This document shows positions 36,415 through 44,320 of a stretch of DNA of 64,000 nt, piece by piece. Within the stretch, counting starts at the first letter, position 1; each line of letters begins with the position of its first letter. A model generated the notes under the pieces. It saw only the letters and a program-made list of their open reading frames with translations, did not search any database and was not told where the DNA came from. Position numbers and translations under genes: made by a program. The stretch is from JBAOHV01 sp963714875 (GTDB lineage Bacteria > Actinomycetota > Acidimicrobiia > Acidimicrobiales > Microtrichaceae), in assembly GCA_963714875.1 (NCBI GenBank), contig CAVQQI010000006.1:33275-97274 (forward strand), given 5' to 3'.

Positions 36415-37704
36415 TCAGGCAGCGGGGACTGCCGAGGACTCGCTCGGCGCCGCCTCGGCGCCCGGGCGAGCGGGGCGGCGCTGGTAGGCCCACCCCGGAC
36501 CGCGCAGCACGTAGGAGAGGCGGTCACCCCAACCGGAGGCTCCGGCCACGTCGGTGGCGATGTCGACGTACTCGTGTGTGGCGATGCGCAAGGGGTTGTA
36601 CGTGTCGATGTTCGTGGTCAGCCCGTACACGACGGGGTCATCGGCACGCTCGCGCTGGAACGTGCCGAACAGGCGGTCCCAGACGATCAGGATGCTGCCG
36701 TGGTTGCGGTCCAGGTACCGCCGGTTGCTGCCGTGGTGCGCCCGATGGTGCGACGGCGTGTTCAGCACCTCTTCGAGCGGGCCGATCGTGCGGATCGCGT
36801 CGGTGTGGATCCAGAACTGGTAGATCAGGTTGATCTGCCGGGCCGTCTCGATCATGTTCGGGCGGATTCCGAGCAGGGACAACAGGCCGTACGGGACGAA
36901 CATGCCGAGCGACTCCGCCCAGGGCTGGCGCAGTGCGGTGGACAGGTTGTAGCGCTCACTCGAGTGGTGCACGACGTGGATCGCCCAGAGGAACCGTGAC
37001 TCGTGCTGGAGCCGGTGGTTCCAGTAGTAGATGAAGTCCCAGCCGAGCACCGCAGCGCCGAGCGCGAGCGGCCCGCCACCCAGATCGGGCAGGATCCGTC
37101 GTCCGAACAAGCGCTTCGCCGACGTTCTGGCCGCCCAGGTCGACGCTGCGGTGATGCCGGTCGCGGTGATCGCTGCCACCGCAGTGCTGCCGCCGATCCG
37201 CCGTGCCCACCGGTTGAGCGTCGATCGCCGTCCCGATGGATCCGCGCCGGCGGCGGCGAGAGGGGGGACGGCTGCGGCTGTCGCCGGCGCGGGGTCCGGC
37301 GCCCCCGCTGCGGCCGTTGTCGCCGGCGGGGTTCGAGTTCCCGGGCGCACCGGCGACGGCGTGGCGACGCCGTCGCCACCCAGAACTGGTTCGACCCGGC
37401 CCGCCTCGCGTTCGGTCGATCGCGCCACTGCGTCCGCAACGGCGGATGCGGCGGCGGCGGCGAGCCCCACCGTGAGCAGCGGCTTGGCCCACCGGCCGCG
37501 ACCCAACTCGAAGTTCTTCGCGATCCGGCTGGTCAGCAGTGGCACGACCAACGACCCGGTGCCCATGGTCAAGCTGGCCAACGTGTCGTTGCGCTCGTAG
37601 TCGACCGGAGAGGGGCCCTCGGTCGCCGCTCGCCGACGGAGCCAACGCGCCTCGTAGGCCATCGAGCCGAAGAAGCCGGGGATGGCGACGATGGTCAGGT
37701 CCAT
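36415..37704 (-). CDS. Sterol desaturase / fatty-acid hydroxylase superfamily protein
   Basis: A 429-aa membrane di-iron enzyme. The histidine boxes are seen as HRLQHE, HVVHHSS and HRAHHGSN, the pattern of the fatty-acid hydroxylase superfamily, within hydrophobic helices (WDFIYYWNH, LGMFVPYGLLSLLG). Residues ~95-165 form an Ala/Pro/Gly-rich low-complexity insertion before the catalytic domain. The enzyme should hydroxylate or desaturate a lipid using O2; the substrate is unknown. It lies behind the thiolase on the same strand. Confidence 0.85.
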   Translation of the reverse strand: MDLTIVAIPGFFGSMAYEARWLRRRAATEGPSPVDYERNDTLASLTMGTGSLVVPLLTSRIAKNFELGRGRWAKPLLTVGLAAAAASAVADAVARSTEREAGRVEPVLGGDGVATPSPVRPGTRTPPATTAAAGAPDPAPATAAAVPPLAAAGADPSGRRSTLNRWARRIGGSTAVAAITATGITAASTWAARTSAKRLFGRRILPDLGGGPLALGAAVLGWDFIYYWNHRLQHESRFLWAIHVVHHSSERYNLSTALRQPWAESLGMFVPYGLLSLLGIRPNMIETARQINLIYQFWIHTDAIRTIGPLEEVLNTPSHHRAHHGSNRRYLDRNHGSILIVWDRLFGTFQRERADDPVVYGLTTNIDTYNPLRIATHEYVDIATDVAGASGWGDRLSYVLRGPGWAYQRRPARPGAEAAPSESSAVPAA

Positions 37705-37759
37705 GTGCGTCCTTGACGTGCTGGGGCGTCGGCCGATCGCAGTGACGCCGACGGCGTGA

Positions 37760-38212
37760 TCAGGTCTCGCTGGTCGTGCTCGACGAGGCCGGCTGTGCGG
37801 GGGCCTTCTTGGCTGGCGCCTTCTTCTTTGCGGGTGCCTTCTTGGCTGGCGCCTTCTTCTTTGCGGGTGCCTTCTTGGCTGGCGCCTTCTTCTTGGCGGG
37901 TGCCTTCTTGGCCGGTGCCTTCTTCTTGGCGGGTGCCTTCTTGGCGGGCGCCTTCTTCTTCGCCCCGGGAACCTGCTGGCGCACCGTCTCCACCACGTCG
38001 GACGCTCGAGAGCTGACCGATGATGCAGCAGCGCCCACCTGGTCGGTCACCGGCGAGGTGTCAGGGGCGTTGCGGGCGATCTCGCGGACGGTGTCCTCGA
38101 GCTGCTCGACTGCTTTGCGGACCTCGCTCTCGACGGTCCCCACCAGCTTGCGCATCTCCTCGATGCTCTCCCTGATGAAGGCGCTGATCTCACGCTCGAC
38201 GTTTCCGGCCAC
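37760..38212 (-). CDS. Lysine/alanine/proline-repeat (histone H1-like or phasin-like) protein
   Basis: A 150-aa two-part protein starting at GTG 38212. Residues 1-80 are a helical, probably coiled-coil domain (ISAFIRESIEEMRKLVGTVE ... VRKAVEQLEDTVREIARN) like phasins or polyhydroxyalkanoate-granule proteins. The remainder is an extremely basic tail of about five KKKAPAKKAPA repeats ending in a Ser/Thr tail. Such tails bind DNA non-specifically (AlgP, HupB, PhaM-like). A nucleoid- or granule-associated role is likely, not proven. Confidence 0.75.
   Translation of the reverse strand: MAGNVEREISAFIRESIEEMRKLVGTVESEVRKAVEQLEDTVREIARNAPDTSPVTDQVGAAASSVSSRASDVVETVRQQVPGAKKKAPAKKAPAKKKAPAKKAPAKKKAPAKKAPAKKKAPAKKAPAKKKAPAKKAPAQPASSSTTSET
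37815..37962 (-). repeat. 33-bp coding repeat array (KAPAKK tail)
   Basis: Four full 33-bp units (from 37815, 37848, 37881 and 37914) and a partial fifth encode the KKKAPAKKAPA repeats. The first two units are identical; later ones differ at a few wobble positions. It is a protein repeat, not a CRISPR. Confidence 0.85.
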
Positions 38213-38377
38213 GTTGTGTCCCTTCCTTCGTGCCGACCGCTCTGGTGGCTCGTTGGTGCAGTTCAGCGTAGTGAGTGCGACGGGCGCGCGCCGACGGTGG
38301 TGCCCGGTGTCACGGCCCGGAGATCGCCGAGCCCGGGAGCGTGGGCGAACGTCGCAGCGTCGTGGGAAGCTGCACCC

Positions 38378-39727
38378 ATGACTGCCCCGTCGAACGCTGC
38401 TTCCACCGCTGCTGATCGGGCCCACGTGTTCCACTCGTGGTCGGCCCAGGCACACATCTCTCCGGTGCCCATCGCCGGCGGAGCGGGCGCATGGTTCTGG
38501 GACCATGACGGCAACCGCTACCTCGACTTCGCCTCGCAGCTGGTCAACCTGAACCTGGGCCACCAGCACCCCCGACTCGTCCAGGCGATCAAGGACCAGG
38601 CCGACCAGCTGTGCATGGTGGCGCCGGTGTTCGCGAACGACGCCCGCACCGAGGCCGCCGCCGCGATCGCGTCGCATGCGCCGGGTGCGCTCAACAAGGT
38701 CTTCTTCACCAACGGTGGCGCCGAGGCGATCGAGAACGCCGTGCGGATGGCACGGCTGCACACCGGTCGACACAAGGTGCTGGCGGCGTACCGCAGCTAC
38801 CACGGGGCGACGTCGACCGCGATCGCGCTGACCGGCGAGCCCCGCCGGTGGCCGTCCGAGGCGGGTGCCACCGGCATCGTGCACTTCTTCGGGCCGTACG
38901 CCTACCGGTCCGCGTTCCACGCGTCGGACGCGGCACAGGAGCGCGAGCGGGCGCTCGAGCACCTGGAGTCGGTGGTCTCGATGGAAGGGCCCGGCACGGT
39001 GGCGGCCATCGTGATGGAGTCCATCGTGGGCACCAACGGGGTGCTCATCCCGCCCGACGGCTACCTCGCCGGAGTGCGCGAGCTCTGTGACCGCCACGGC
39101 ATCGTGATGATCTGCGACGAGGTCATGGTGGGGTTCGGTCGCACCGGCAGTTGGTTCGCCGTGGACCACTGGAACATCGCGCCCGACCTCATCACCTTCG
39201 CCAAGGGAGTCAACTCCGGGTACGTGCCGCTCGGTGGGGTGCTCATCAGCGACGAGATCGCGGCCACCTTCGACGACCGCCCCTATCCGGGAGGTCTGAC
39301 CTATTCGGGGCACCCGTTGGCGTGCGCCGTGGCACTGGAGTCGATCCGGGTCTTCGAAGAGGACGCCATTCCCGAGCGAGCGGCCCGACTCGGTGAGCAG
39401 GTGATCGGTCCCGAGCTGGAGAAGATCGCCGCGCGCCACCCCAGCGTGGGGGAGGTCCGCGGCAAGGGCTGCTTCTTCGCGATCGAGCTGGTCCGCGACC
39501 GCTCGACCCGCGAGCCGCTGGTGCCGTTCAACGCCTCGGGCGAGGCGGCGGCGCCGATGGTCGAGGTGATGGGTGCTGCGAAGTCCGGCGGGGTGTGGCC
39601 GTTCGCGCACTTCAACCGTCTGCACGTCGCGCCGCCGCTGATCATCTCCGAGGAGGACCTGCGGGAGGGCCTGGCGGCGATCGACCGTGCGCTGGAGCAG
39701 GCCGACCGCTACTCCACCGAGGCCTGA
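38378..39727 (+). CDS. Class III (pyridoxal-phosphate) aminotransferase
   Basis: A 449-aa class III transaminase. PLP-site landmarks are FFTNGGAEAIENAVRMAR, YRSYHGAT, the metal-like aspartate in IVMICDEVMVGFGRTG and the Schiff-base lysine in LITFAKGVNSGYVPLGG. The W-containing N-terminus (HVFHSWSAQAHISPVPIAGG) resembles taurine/beta-alanine:pyruvate-type aminotransferases. The amine donor cannot be settled from sequence. ATG 38378 is chosen; the longer frame upstream lies in the divergent promoter. The LLM oxidoreductase gene starts 1 bp after its stop. Confidence 0.87.
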   Translation: MTAPSNAASTAADRAHVFHSWSAQAHISPVPIAGGAGAWFWDHDGNRYLDFASQLVNLNLGHQHPRLVQAIKDQADQLCMVAPVFANDARTEAAAAIASHAPGALNKVFFTNGGAEAIENAVRMARLHTGRHKVLAAYRSYHGATSTAIALTGEPRRWPSEAGATGIVHFFGPYAYRSAFHASDAAQERERALEHLESVVSMEGPGTVAAIVMESIVGTNGVLIPPDGYLAGVRELCDRHGIVMICDEVMVGFGRTGSWFAVDHWNIAPDLITFAKGVNSGYVPLGGVLISDEIAATFDDRPYPGGLTYSGHPLACAVALESIRVFEEDAIPERAARLGEQVIGPELEKIAARHPSVGEVRGKGCFFAIELVRDRSTREPLVPFNASGEAAAPMVEVMGAAKSGGVWPFAHFNRLHVAPPLIISEEDLREGLAAIDRALEQADRYSTEA

Positions 39728-39728
39728 G

Positions 39729-40733
39729 GTGAAGGTCCTCCTCCCCATCTACGGGTTGCACGACGCGGGGGTCGAAGCGGCCCGACTCGAGCAGGTCGGC
39801 GTCGATGGGGTGTTCACCTTCGAGGGTCCGCACGACGTGTTCCTGCCGCTGGCGCTCGCGGCGGCGGCGACCGATCTGTCGATCATGACCAACGTGGCCA
39901 TCGCCTTCCCCCGCAACGCGGTGCACCTGGCGCACAGCGCCTGGGACCTGCAGCTGTTGTCCGGCGGGCGGTTCACCCTCGGGCTCGGCACCCAGATCCG
40001 CACGCACATCGAGCGGCGTTTCGGTGCCGACTTCGATCAGCCGGTTGCACGCATGCGCGACACCGTCGAGGCGGTCCGTGCGATCTTCGCCACGTGGCAG
40101 GAGGGCACGCGGCTCGATCACCGGGGCCCGTTCCGCTCCCACACCCTGATGACCCCGGTGTTCACTCCGCCGCCGAGCGAGTGGGGCCCGCCGCGGGTCG
40201 TGGTCGGGGGGCTGGGTCCGAAGATGTGTGCGATGGCGGCCGAGGTCGCCGACGGGTTGGCGGTCATGCCGGTCACCTCGGAGCAGTTCTTCGTCGAGCA
40301 GACCATGGTGGCGGTGACCGAGGGACTCGCCCGTCGGGACCCGGCGCTGCCGCCGTTGGAGGTGCTGCCGGAGCTGATCGTCTGCACGGGACGCAACGAG
40401 GAGGAGATGGCGACCGCGGATGCGGGCTGCCGGGGCCTGTTGGGCTTCTACTCCTCGACCCCCGCGTACCGGCCCGTGTTCGAACGGGAGGGCTACGGCG
40501 ACATCCAACCCGAAGCTCGGACGCTGACCCGTGAGGGGCGCTGGGACGAGCTGTCGGGGCTCATCGAAGCGCCGCTGCTGGAGCGGATCGCCGTGCGTGG
40601 AACCCCGGCGGAGGTGGCGAGCCAGATCGCCCGGCGCTACGGCTCGCACACCGACCGGGTCGCGGCGTATCTGCCCTACGGCACCGCGGACGGGTTGCTC
40701 GACGAGCTCATCGACGAGCTGCACCGTGCCTAG
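39729..40733 (+). CDS. LLM-class (F420-type) oxidoreductase
   Basis: A 334-aa luciferase-like monooxygenase-fold protein. GVDGVFTFEGPHDVFLPLAL, TDLSIMTNVAIAFPRNAVHL and SGGRFTLGLGTQIRTHIERR are the usual barrel strands; VVVGGLGPKMCAMAAEVADG gives the cofactor-side loop. Many actinobacterial proteins of this type use coenzyme F420 rather than FMN. The GTG start follows the aminotransferase stop by 1 bp, so the two are translationally linked and probably act on the same compound. Confidence 0.87.
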   Translation: MKVLLPIYGLHDAGVEAARLEQVGVDGVFTFEGPHDVFLPLALAAAATDLSIMTNVAIAFPRNAVHLAHSAWDLQLLSGGRFTLGLGTQIRTHIERRFGADFDQPVARMRDTVEAVRAIFATWQEGTRLDHRGPFRSHTLMTPVFTPPPSEWGPPRVVVGGLGPKMCAMAAEVADGLAVMPVTSEQFFVEQTMVAVTEGLARRDPALPPLEVLPELIVCTGRNEEEMATADAGCRGLLGFYSSTPAYRPVFEREGYGDIQPEARTLTREGRWDELSGLIEAPLLERIAVRGTPAEVASQIARRYGSHTDRVAAYLPYGTADGLLDELIDELHRA

Positions 40734-40797
40734 CGCGAGCTCCGCCGTGCCCGATCGGACCCGACCAGCCATCGACCCGCCGCACTTCTCCGCTCAC

Positions 40798-40828
40798 CGT
40801 CCCGAAAAACGGGACACTTTGCGGAAAA
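40798..40828 (+). repeat. Intergenic hairpin repeat, copy 4
   Basis: GTCCCG-AAAAA-CGGGAC followed by ACTTTGCGGAAAA, near-identical to copy 1 at 9291-9321. It is located 70 bp upstream of menB in a 165-bp gap. Confidence 0.75.
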
Positions 40829-40898
40829 CGCGGATGGGTGCGCTGCGCTCTGCTCGGTCCGGCACGTCACCAGCCCGATCACACGCCCAGGAGGGCCC

Positions 40899-41810
40899 AT
40901 GACCGCCGAACAGGTGTCCGAGATCTTCGATCCCAGTTGCTGGCAATCCGTGGAGGGCTTCGACCTGCGCGACATCACCTATCACCGGGCGAAGGACTCC
41001 GGCACGGTACGGGTGGCGTTCGACCGTCCCGAGGTGCGCAACGCGTTCCGGCCCTCGACGGTGGATGAGCTGGCCCGGGTGCTCGACCACGCCCGCATGA
41101 CCTCCGACGTCGGATGCGTGCTGCTCACCGGCAACGGTCCTTCGCCCCGCGACGGAGGATGGGCGTTCTGTTCCGGCGGCGATCAGCGCATCCGGGGCAA
41201 GGACGGCTACCGCTACGCAGAGGGCGATTCGCTCGAGTCAATGGATCCTGCGCGAAGCGGTCGGCTCCACATCCTCGAGGTCCAGCGGCTGATCCGCTTC
41301 ATGCCCAAGGTCGTGATCTGCGTGGTGCCCGGATGGGCCGCCGGTGGCGGGCACAGCCTGCACGTGGTGAGCGACCTCACCATCGCCAGCCGTCAACATG
41401 CGCGGTTCAAGCAGACCGATGCGGACGTCGCCAGCTTCGATGGTGGCTTCGGTTCCGCCTACCTCGCTCGTCAGGTCGGACAGAAGTTCGCGAGGGAGAT
41501 CTTCTTCCTCGGCGAGGAGTACTCCGCCGAGGACGCGCACCGCATGGGCATGGTGAACGCGGTGGTCGACCACGACCAGCTCGAGGAGGTGGCGCTGGAG
41601 TGGGGTGCGAAGATCAACGCCAAGAGCCCCACCGCACAGCGCATGCTCAAGTACTCGTTCAACCTGATCGACGACGGCCTGGTCGGCCAGCAGTTGTTCG
41701 CCGGTGAGGCGACGCGACTGGCCTACATGACCGACGAGGCGGCCGAGGGTCGTGACTCGTTCCTGGACAAACGCGACCCGGACTGGTCGCCGTTCCCCTG
41801 GCACTTCTGA
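40899..41810 (+). CDS. menB: 1,4-Dihydroxy-2-naphthoyl-CoA synthase (MenB)
   Basis: A crotonase-fold enzyme that closes the second ring in menaquinone synthesis. The 303-aa protein has MenB-specific segments: RVAFDRPEVRNAFRPSTVDE, AFCSGGDQRIRGKDGY, VVPGWAAGGGHSLHVVSDLT, the catalytic aspartate region DADVASFDGGFGSAYLARQV and the diagnostic C-terminus DKRDPDWSPFPWHF. No other men genes lie nearby. It agrees with a menaquinone-using complex I at the start of the window. The ATG follows CAGGAGGGCCC. Confidence 0.95.
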   Translation: MTAEQVSEIFDPSCWQSVEGFDLRDITYHRAKDSGTVRVAFDRPEVRNAFRPSTVDELARVLDHARMTSDVGCVLLTGNGPSPRDGGWAFCSGGDQRIRGKDGYRYAEGDSLESMDPARSGRLHILEVQRLIRFMPKVVICVVPGWAAGGGHSLHVVSDLTIASRQHARFKQTDADVASFDGGFGSAYLARQVGQKFAREIFFLGEEYSAEDAHRMGMVNAVVDHDQLEEVALEWGAKINAKSPTAQRMLKYSFNLIDDGLVGQQLFAGEATRLAYMTDEAAEGRDSFLDKRDPDWSPFPWHF

Positions 41811-42183
41811 GCTGACCGAACGGGTGACGCCTCGTCGAAGCGGCAGCGAGGCGAGGTCCGGTCAGCTGTCGGCTGCGGGACCGCCGCGCCCGGCGCAGAC
41901 GCAGCAGGACCGGAAAGCCCCACAGCAGCGTGGCCCGCCCCCATCGGCCGGGCCGCTCGAGTCCTGCACCGCGGGCCATCGCATAGGCGGCTCCGCCCTC
42001 CGCCACGTGCAGCGCCGCTGAGCCCCAGAAGATCGACCGGATCGTGTCCCGCGGCACGGCGTCGCCGGCCACGTTGCGCCACTGCTCCCACGCTTCGTCG
42101 CTCAACGTGACCGCGCCGGCGGTTCCCAGGCCGACGAGGACGAAGGCTCTCCAGAGCAGACTGGGGCGAGGTGACGTCGTCAT
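41659..42183 (-). CDS. Small membrane protein, TMEM254 (DUF4499)-like; C-terminal end uncertain
   Basis: From ATG 42183 the first ~95 residues look real: a helix LLWRAFVLVGLGTAGAVTL, then FWGSAALHVAEGGAAYAMAR and RATLLWGFPVLLRLRRARR, which match the TMEM254/DUF4499 pattern. After that the open frame runs another ~75 residues of Arg/Pro-rich sequence antisense to the end of menB, which is unlikely to be genuine. A stop in a neighbouring frame at 41862-41864 would give a natural end, so a frameshift near 41880 is possible, but I cannot place it. Confidence 0.45.
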   Translation of the reverse strand: MTTSPRPSLLWRAFVLVGLGTAGAVTLSDEAWEQWRNVAGDAVPRDTIRSIFWGSAALHVAEGGAAYAMARGAGLERPGRWGRATLLWGFPVLLRLRRARRSRSRQLTGPRLAAASTRRHPFGQLRSARGTATSPGRVCPGTSHDPRPPRRSCRPVASPHRRTTAGRPGRRRSG

Positions 42184-42299
42184 GGCGCCAACGTACCGCC
42201 GATCGCTCGTCCTGACTTCTACGCTGCGGCCGGGTCGCGGGGTGACCGACCGAGGGCGAGGGCGACCGGTAGAGCGCCGGACAGCAGCTCGCGCCCTGC

Positions 42300-43148
42300 T
42301 CAGACCTCGATGCGGTCCAGGTCCTCGGCCAGCACGATCTCGCCGTCGAAGTGGGCAGCAGCCAGTTCGATCCACGACCGTCCGTCCCCCGGTCCCGGAG
42401 CGGGTGAGGGTGGCGGCACCATGTGGGTCAGCACCAGGGTGCCGACCTTGCCGCGTGCGGCGGTCACGGCTGCCTGCTCGACCGAGGAGTGGTAGTCGCA
42501 CACGTCGATCAGTCGAGGGAGCCCCATGGCCTCGATCAGGTCGGGCCGCACGACCGTCTGCACGTACACGTCCGCCCCGTCGACGAGTCGGTCGAGTCCG
42601 TCGCAGGGGACCGTGTCGCCGGCGCACACCACCGAGCGGCCGTCGTGCTCGATCCGGTAGCCGACCGTGGGTGCCACCGGACGGTGGTCGGTCGGCCGCG
42701 CCGTCACCCGCACACCTGCCGAGCTGAGCAGCGCGTCGTCCAGCTCGCCGTCGAGTACCTCCTCCACGTCGCAGGTCGGGTCCCACGTCAGGTCGTCGTG
42801 GTGGGCGAGTCGGTAGCCGACGTCGTCGCGCAGCATGTCGAGCGTCCGCGACGCGAATTCCGCAGTCCCCGGTGGTCCGGTGACGGGGAGCGGCGACGGT
42901 GCCATGGACATCGCCCACCGCATGGTCACCAGGTCGTTGAAGTCCGTGACGTGGTCGGAGTGCAGGTGTGTCAGCAGCACACGGTGCAGGAACCCGGGCC
43001 CGGGGATCCCCGCTGCTGCCAGGCGTATCGAGACCCCGCGTCCGCAGTCGACCAACAGGTTCAGCCCGCCGGCCTGCACCAGCGTCGCCGGGCCCGCCCG
43101 GTCGGGGTGGGGGAGCGGCGAGCCGGTGCCGAGCATGGTGACGATCAT
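42300..43148 (-). CDS. Metallo-beta-lactamase-fold hydrolase, RNase Z/arylsulfatase-like
   Basis: The start is taken at ATG 43148 (MIVTMLGTGSPLPHPDRAG) behind GGGGAG; the frame is open to 43205. The ~282-aa protein carries the metal motif THLHSDHVTD, the second-site residues in VVCAGDT, and a late histidine in VLTHMVPP. This N-terminus and the HLHSDH box are typical of the RNase Z-like branch. The long, Pro-rich C-terminal loop and missing exosite argue for a small-molecule hydrolase rather than tRNA processing. Confidence 0.82.
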   Translation of the reverse strand: MIVTMLGTGSPLPHPDRAGPATLVQAGGLNLLVDCGRGVSIRLAAAGIPGPGFLHRVLLTHLHSDHVTDFNDLVTMRWAMSMAPSPLPVTGPPGTAEFASRTLDMLRDDVGYRLAHHDDLTWDPTCDVEEVLDGELDDALLSSAGVRVTARPTDHRPVAPTVGYRIEHDGRSVVCAGDTVPCDGLDRLVDGADVYVQTVVRPDLIEAMGLPRLIDVCDYHSSVEQAAVTAARGKVGTLVLTHMVPPPSPAPGPGDGRSWIELAAAHFDGEIVLAEDLDRIEV

Positions 43149-43323
43149 CGGGTGCTCCCCGTCCGGTGACGCCGCCGCCGACGTCGATGAATGTGCAGTC
43201 CTCATGCAAGAGAATAGGGGGTGGCCGGCTCATGCGGAGGTCCGACCCGTGGTTGGCAGAGGCTGCCCTCGCCTAGCGTGTCGATGTCCCGGCGCATCGG
43301 TCCGGGCGGTCCGGGGGGTCGGG

Positions 43324-44180
43324 ATGAAGGTTCGCCACACAGGTGCAGTGCTGGTTGCGTCGTTGGCAGTGCTCGCCGCAGCGGTCGGGTGCAGCAGCGA
43401 CGATGCCGAGGACTCCACCGCGACCAGCACGACCACCGTTGCAGTCGACGAGGAGACCACCACCACCGCATCCGAGGTCCTCACCATCCTGGTGTCCAAC
43501 GACGACGGCTACGGCGCGCCGGGCATCGATGCGGTCGTGCGGGCTCTGACCGAACTGCCCGACACCGAGGTCGTGGTGGTCGCGCCGGCGGAGAACCAGA
43601 GCGGCAGTGGCTCGAACACCACCGAGGGCGAGCTCGAGGTGACCCAGGTCGAGACCGCGAGCGGCTACCCGGTGACTGCGGTGGCCGGGTTCCCCGCAGA
43701 CGCGGTCAACTGGGCCCTCGACGGTGGACTCGAGGTGACCCCCGACCTGGTGGTGACCGGTATCAACTCCGGCCAGAACCTGGGTGCGGTGGGAGATCAG
43801 CTGTCGGGCACGGTGGGCGCCGCCCGGGCGGCTGCTGCTGCGGGCATCCCTGCGGTGGCGACGAGCACCGCGCTCAACGATGCGGTCGACTACGACGTGG
43901 CCGCGGAGTACGTCGTGGAGTGGGTGCGAGGAGAATCGCGAGGCACTCCTGAGCGGAGAGCTCGGCCGGCGACGAGGTGCTGCTCGTGGGCCTGAACATC
44001 CCGTTCTGCGCCACCGGCGAGATCCGCGGGGTGATCGAGGTCCCGATGTCGGCCGAGAGCGACAACGCGATCGCGGATCAGGACTGCACCTCCACGCTGG
44101 AGGACCCGGCCGACGACATCACGGCGTTCAACAATGGGTTCGTCACGCTCTCCGAGGTCCCGCTGCAAGCAGCAGCCTGA
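43324..44180 (+). CDS. SurE-like phosphatase as a lipoprotein, frame-interrupted twice
   Basis: A SurE (survival protein E) 5'/3'-nucleotidase-type domain behind a lipoprotein signal: lipobox ending at Cys23 (LAAAVGC) and a Ser/Thr/Asp linker. The metal site is SNDDGYGAPGI, with the ENQSGSG and VVTGINSGQNLG loops and SGTVGAARAA. Two extra bases (about 43928-43934 and 43962-43970) break the frame; after them LLVGLNIPFC ... DITAFNNGFVTLS, the SurE C-terminus, runs to the stop at 44180. Ordinary SurE is cytoplasmic, so an exported lipid-anchored form is noteworthy. The upstream region holds no other gene. Confidence 0.72.
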
Positions 44181-44320
44181 CCGCGAGAACATCGCCGCCC
44201 GATCAGCCGGACCCCAACCGGTTCGGCGATCCGCGACCAAACGTTGACCGTACGGCGTCCATGGCGCAGTCTGTGTGGGTGCGCCGAGCTGGGGCGTCAC
44301 CATCTGGGCAAGGGGAGAAC

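Noticed and set aside
37815..37962. Possible CRISPR array (33-bp repeats)
   Set aside because: Units abut with no spacers and code for a KAPAKK protein tail in frame; no cas genes are present.
41659..41925. Arg/Pro-rich C-terminal extension of the TMEM254-like protein overlapping menB
   Set aside because: It is antisense to a certain gene, has shadow-like composition, and the family ends near residue 95.
42300..43148. RNase Z (tRNA 3'-end processing)
   Set aside because: The metal motif and N-terminus are similar, but the protein lacks the flexible exosite arm and usual length pattern, so a small-molecule hydrolase is preferred.
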